From: Bacteroidota bacterium | Lineage (GTDB): Bacteria > Bacteroidota > Bacteroidia > Chitinophagales > LD1 | Length of the DNA: 5,853 nucleotides | Assembly (NCBI GenBank): GCA_003165135.1 | Contig: PLSN01000208.1 | Location: 1-5,853 of the forward strand | Reading direction: 5' to 3' | Part shown: positions 5,771-5,853 of the stretch, piece after piece | Position numbering within the stretch: the first letter of the stretch is position 1 | How the letters are laid out: each line of letters opens with the position of its first letter | Program-made: the position numbers and the translations under genes | The notes under the pieces: model-generated | Databases searched by the model: none | What the model saw: the letters and a program-made list of their open reading frames with translations, nothing else | What the model was told of the DNA's origin: nothing

Positions 5771-5853
5771 ATGAAAATGAAACTACTTCTACTTTTGTCC
5801 ATAGTTTGCAGCACTTTTTTCGCTGCAAATGCCACACAAATAACGGCTCAGGA
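5771..5853 (+). CDS. N-terminus of an exported protein, cut by the window end
   Basis: Only 27 codons and two bases are present. The frame begins MKMKLLLLLSIVCSTFFAAN and continues ATQITAQ, a clear Sec signal peptide: two lysines, a hydrophobic core of about 14 residues, and a likely signal peptidase I site after ANA (residues 19-21). The Cys at 13 lies within the core without a good lipobox, so a lipoprotein is unlikely. Met3 is an alternative start. No Shine-Dalgarno is seen; the sequence before the ATG is AT-rich (ACAAACTTT), usual for the phylum. The mature product cannot be identified; it would be periplasmic, outer-membrane or secreted. A strong promoter match lies about 200 bases upstream. 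A weaker -7-like TAGGTTTA (5743-5750) has no TTG partner at the right distance. Confidence 0.7.
   Translation, partial: MKMKLLLLLSIVCSTFFAANATQITAQ

Overview
The window looks like chromosomal DNA of a free-living member of the Bacteroidota. Three things point there. Promoter-like motifs match the Bacteroidota pattern (TTG, about 19-20 bp, TAnnTTTG). No gene start has a clear Shine-Dalgarno sequence. The Crp/Fnr-type regulator carries the cysteine-rich sequence common in that phylum. Coding DNA has moderate G+C, and the intergenic region at the right end is clearly AT-richer. I see no rRNA, tRNA, CRISPR array, insertion sequence or phage gene.

Layout, left to right. A Crp/Fnr-type regulator lies on the minus strand (12-626). 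It diverges from a small plus-strand gene (745-1134) for a protein of the O6-alkylguanine-DNA alkyltransferase fold whose catalytic Cys is Ala, so it is probably an alkyltransferase-like damage-binding protein. That gene ends two bases from the end of a convergent minus-strand group: a secreted alkaline-phosphatase-superfamily enzyme (4473-5357), a 927-residue nucleotide-transporter-like membrane protein with a long HEAT-repeat tail (1601-4384, GTG start), and a stand-alone cyclic-nucleotide-binding domain (1137-1604). At the right edge, a plus-strand gene for an exported protein begins at 5771 and runs off the window.

The most interesting point is the transporter/cNMP-domain junction. The two genes overlap by 4 bases (ATGA), and the frame of the downstream gene is open far back into the upstream one. 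One extra A in the A6 run at 1619-1624 would join them into a single protein of about 1,082 residues with the order transporter-HEAT-cNMP domain. This may be a two-subunit version of a cNMP-controlled transporter, a frameshifting site, a recent mutation or a homopolymer sequencing error.

The second point is the 413-base gap at 5358-5770. It holds the best promoter match in the window (TTG-N19-TACTTTTG, 5537-5566), about 200 bases ahead of the exported-protein gene. Between them are a 19-codon ORF, a perfect 7-bp hairpin and a weaker hairpin followed by six T. This could be a regulated leader or a small RNA.

The phosphatase could release nucleosides or phosphate in the periplasm while the transporter moves a nucleotide-like compound across the inner membrane. 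This link rests only on gene order and family resemblance.
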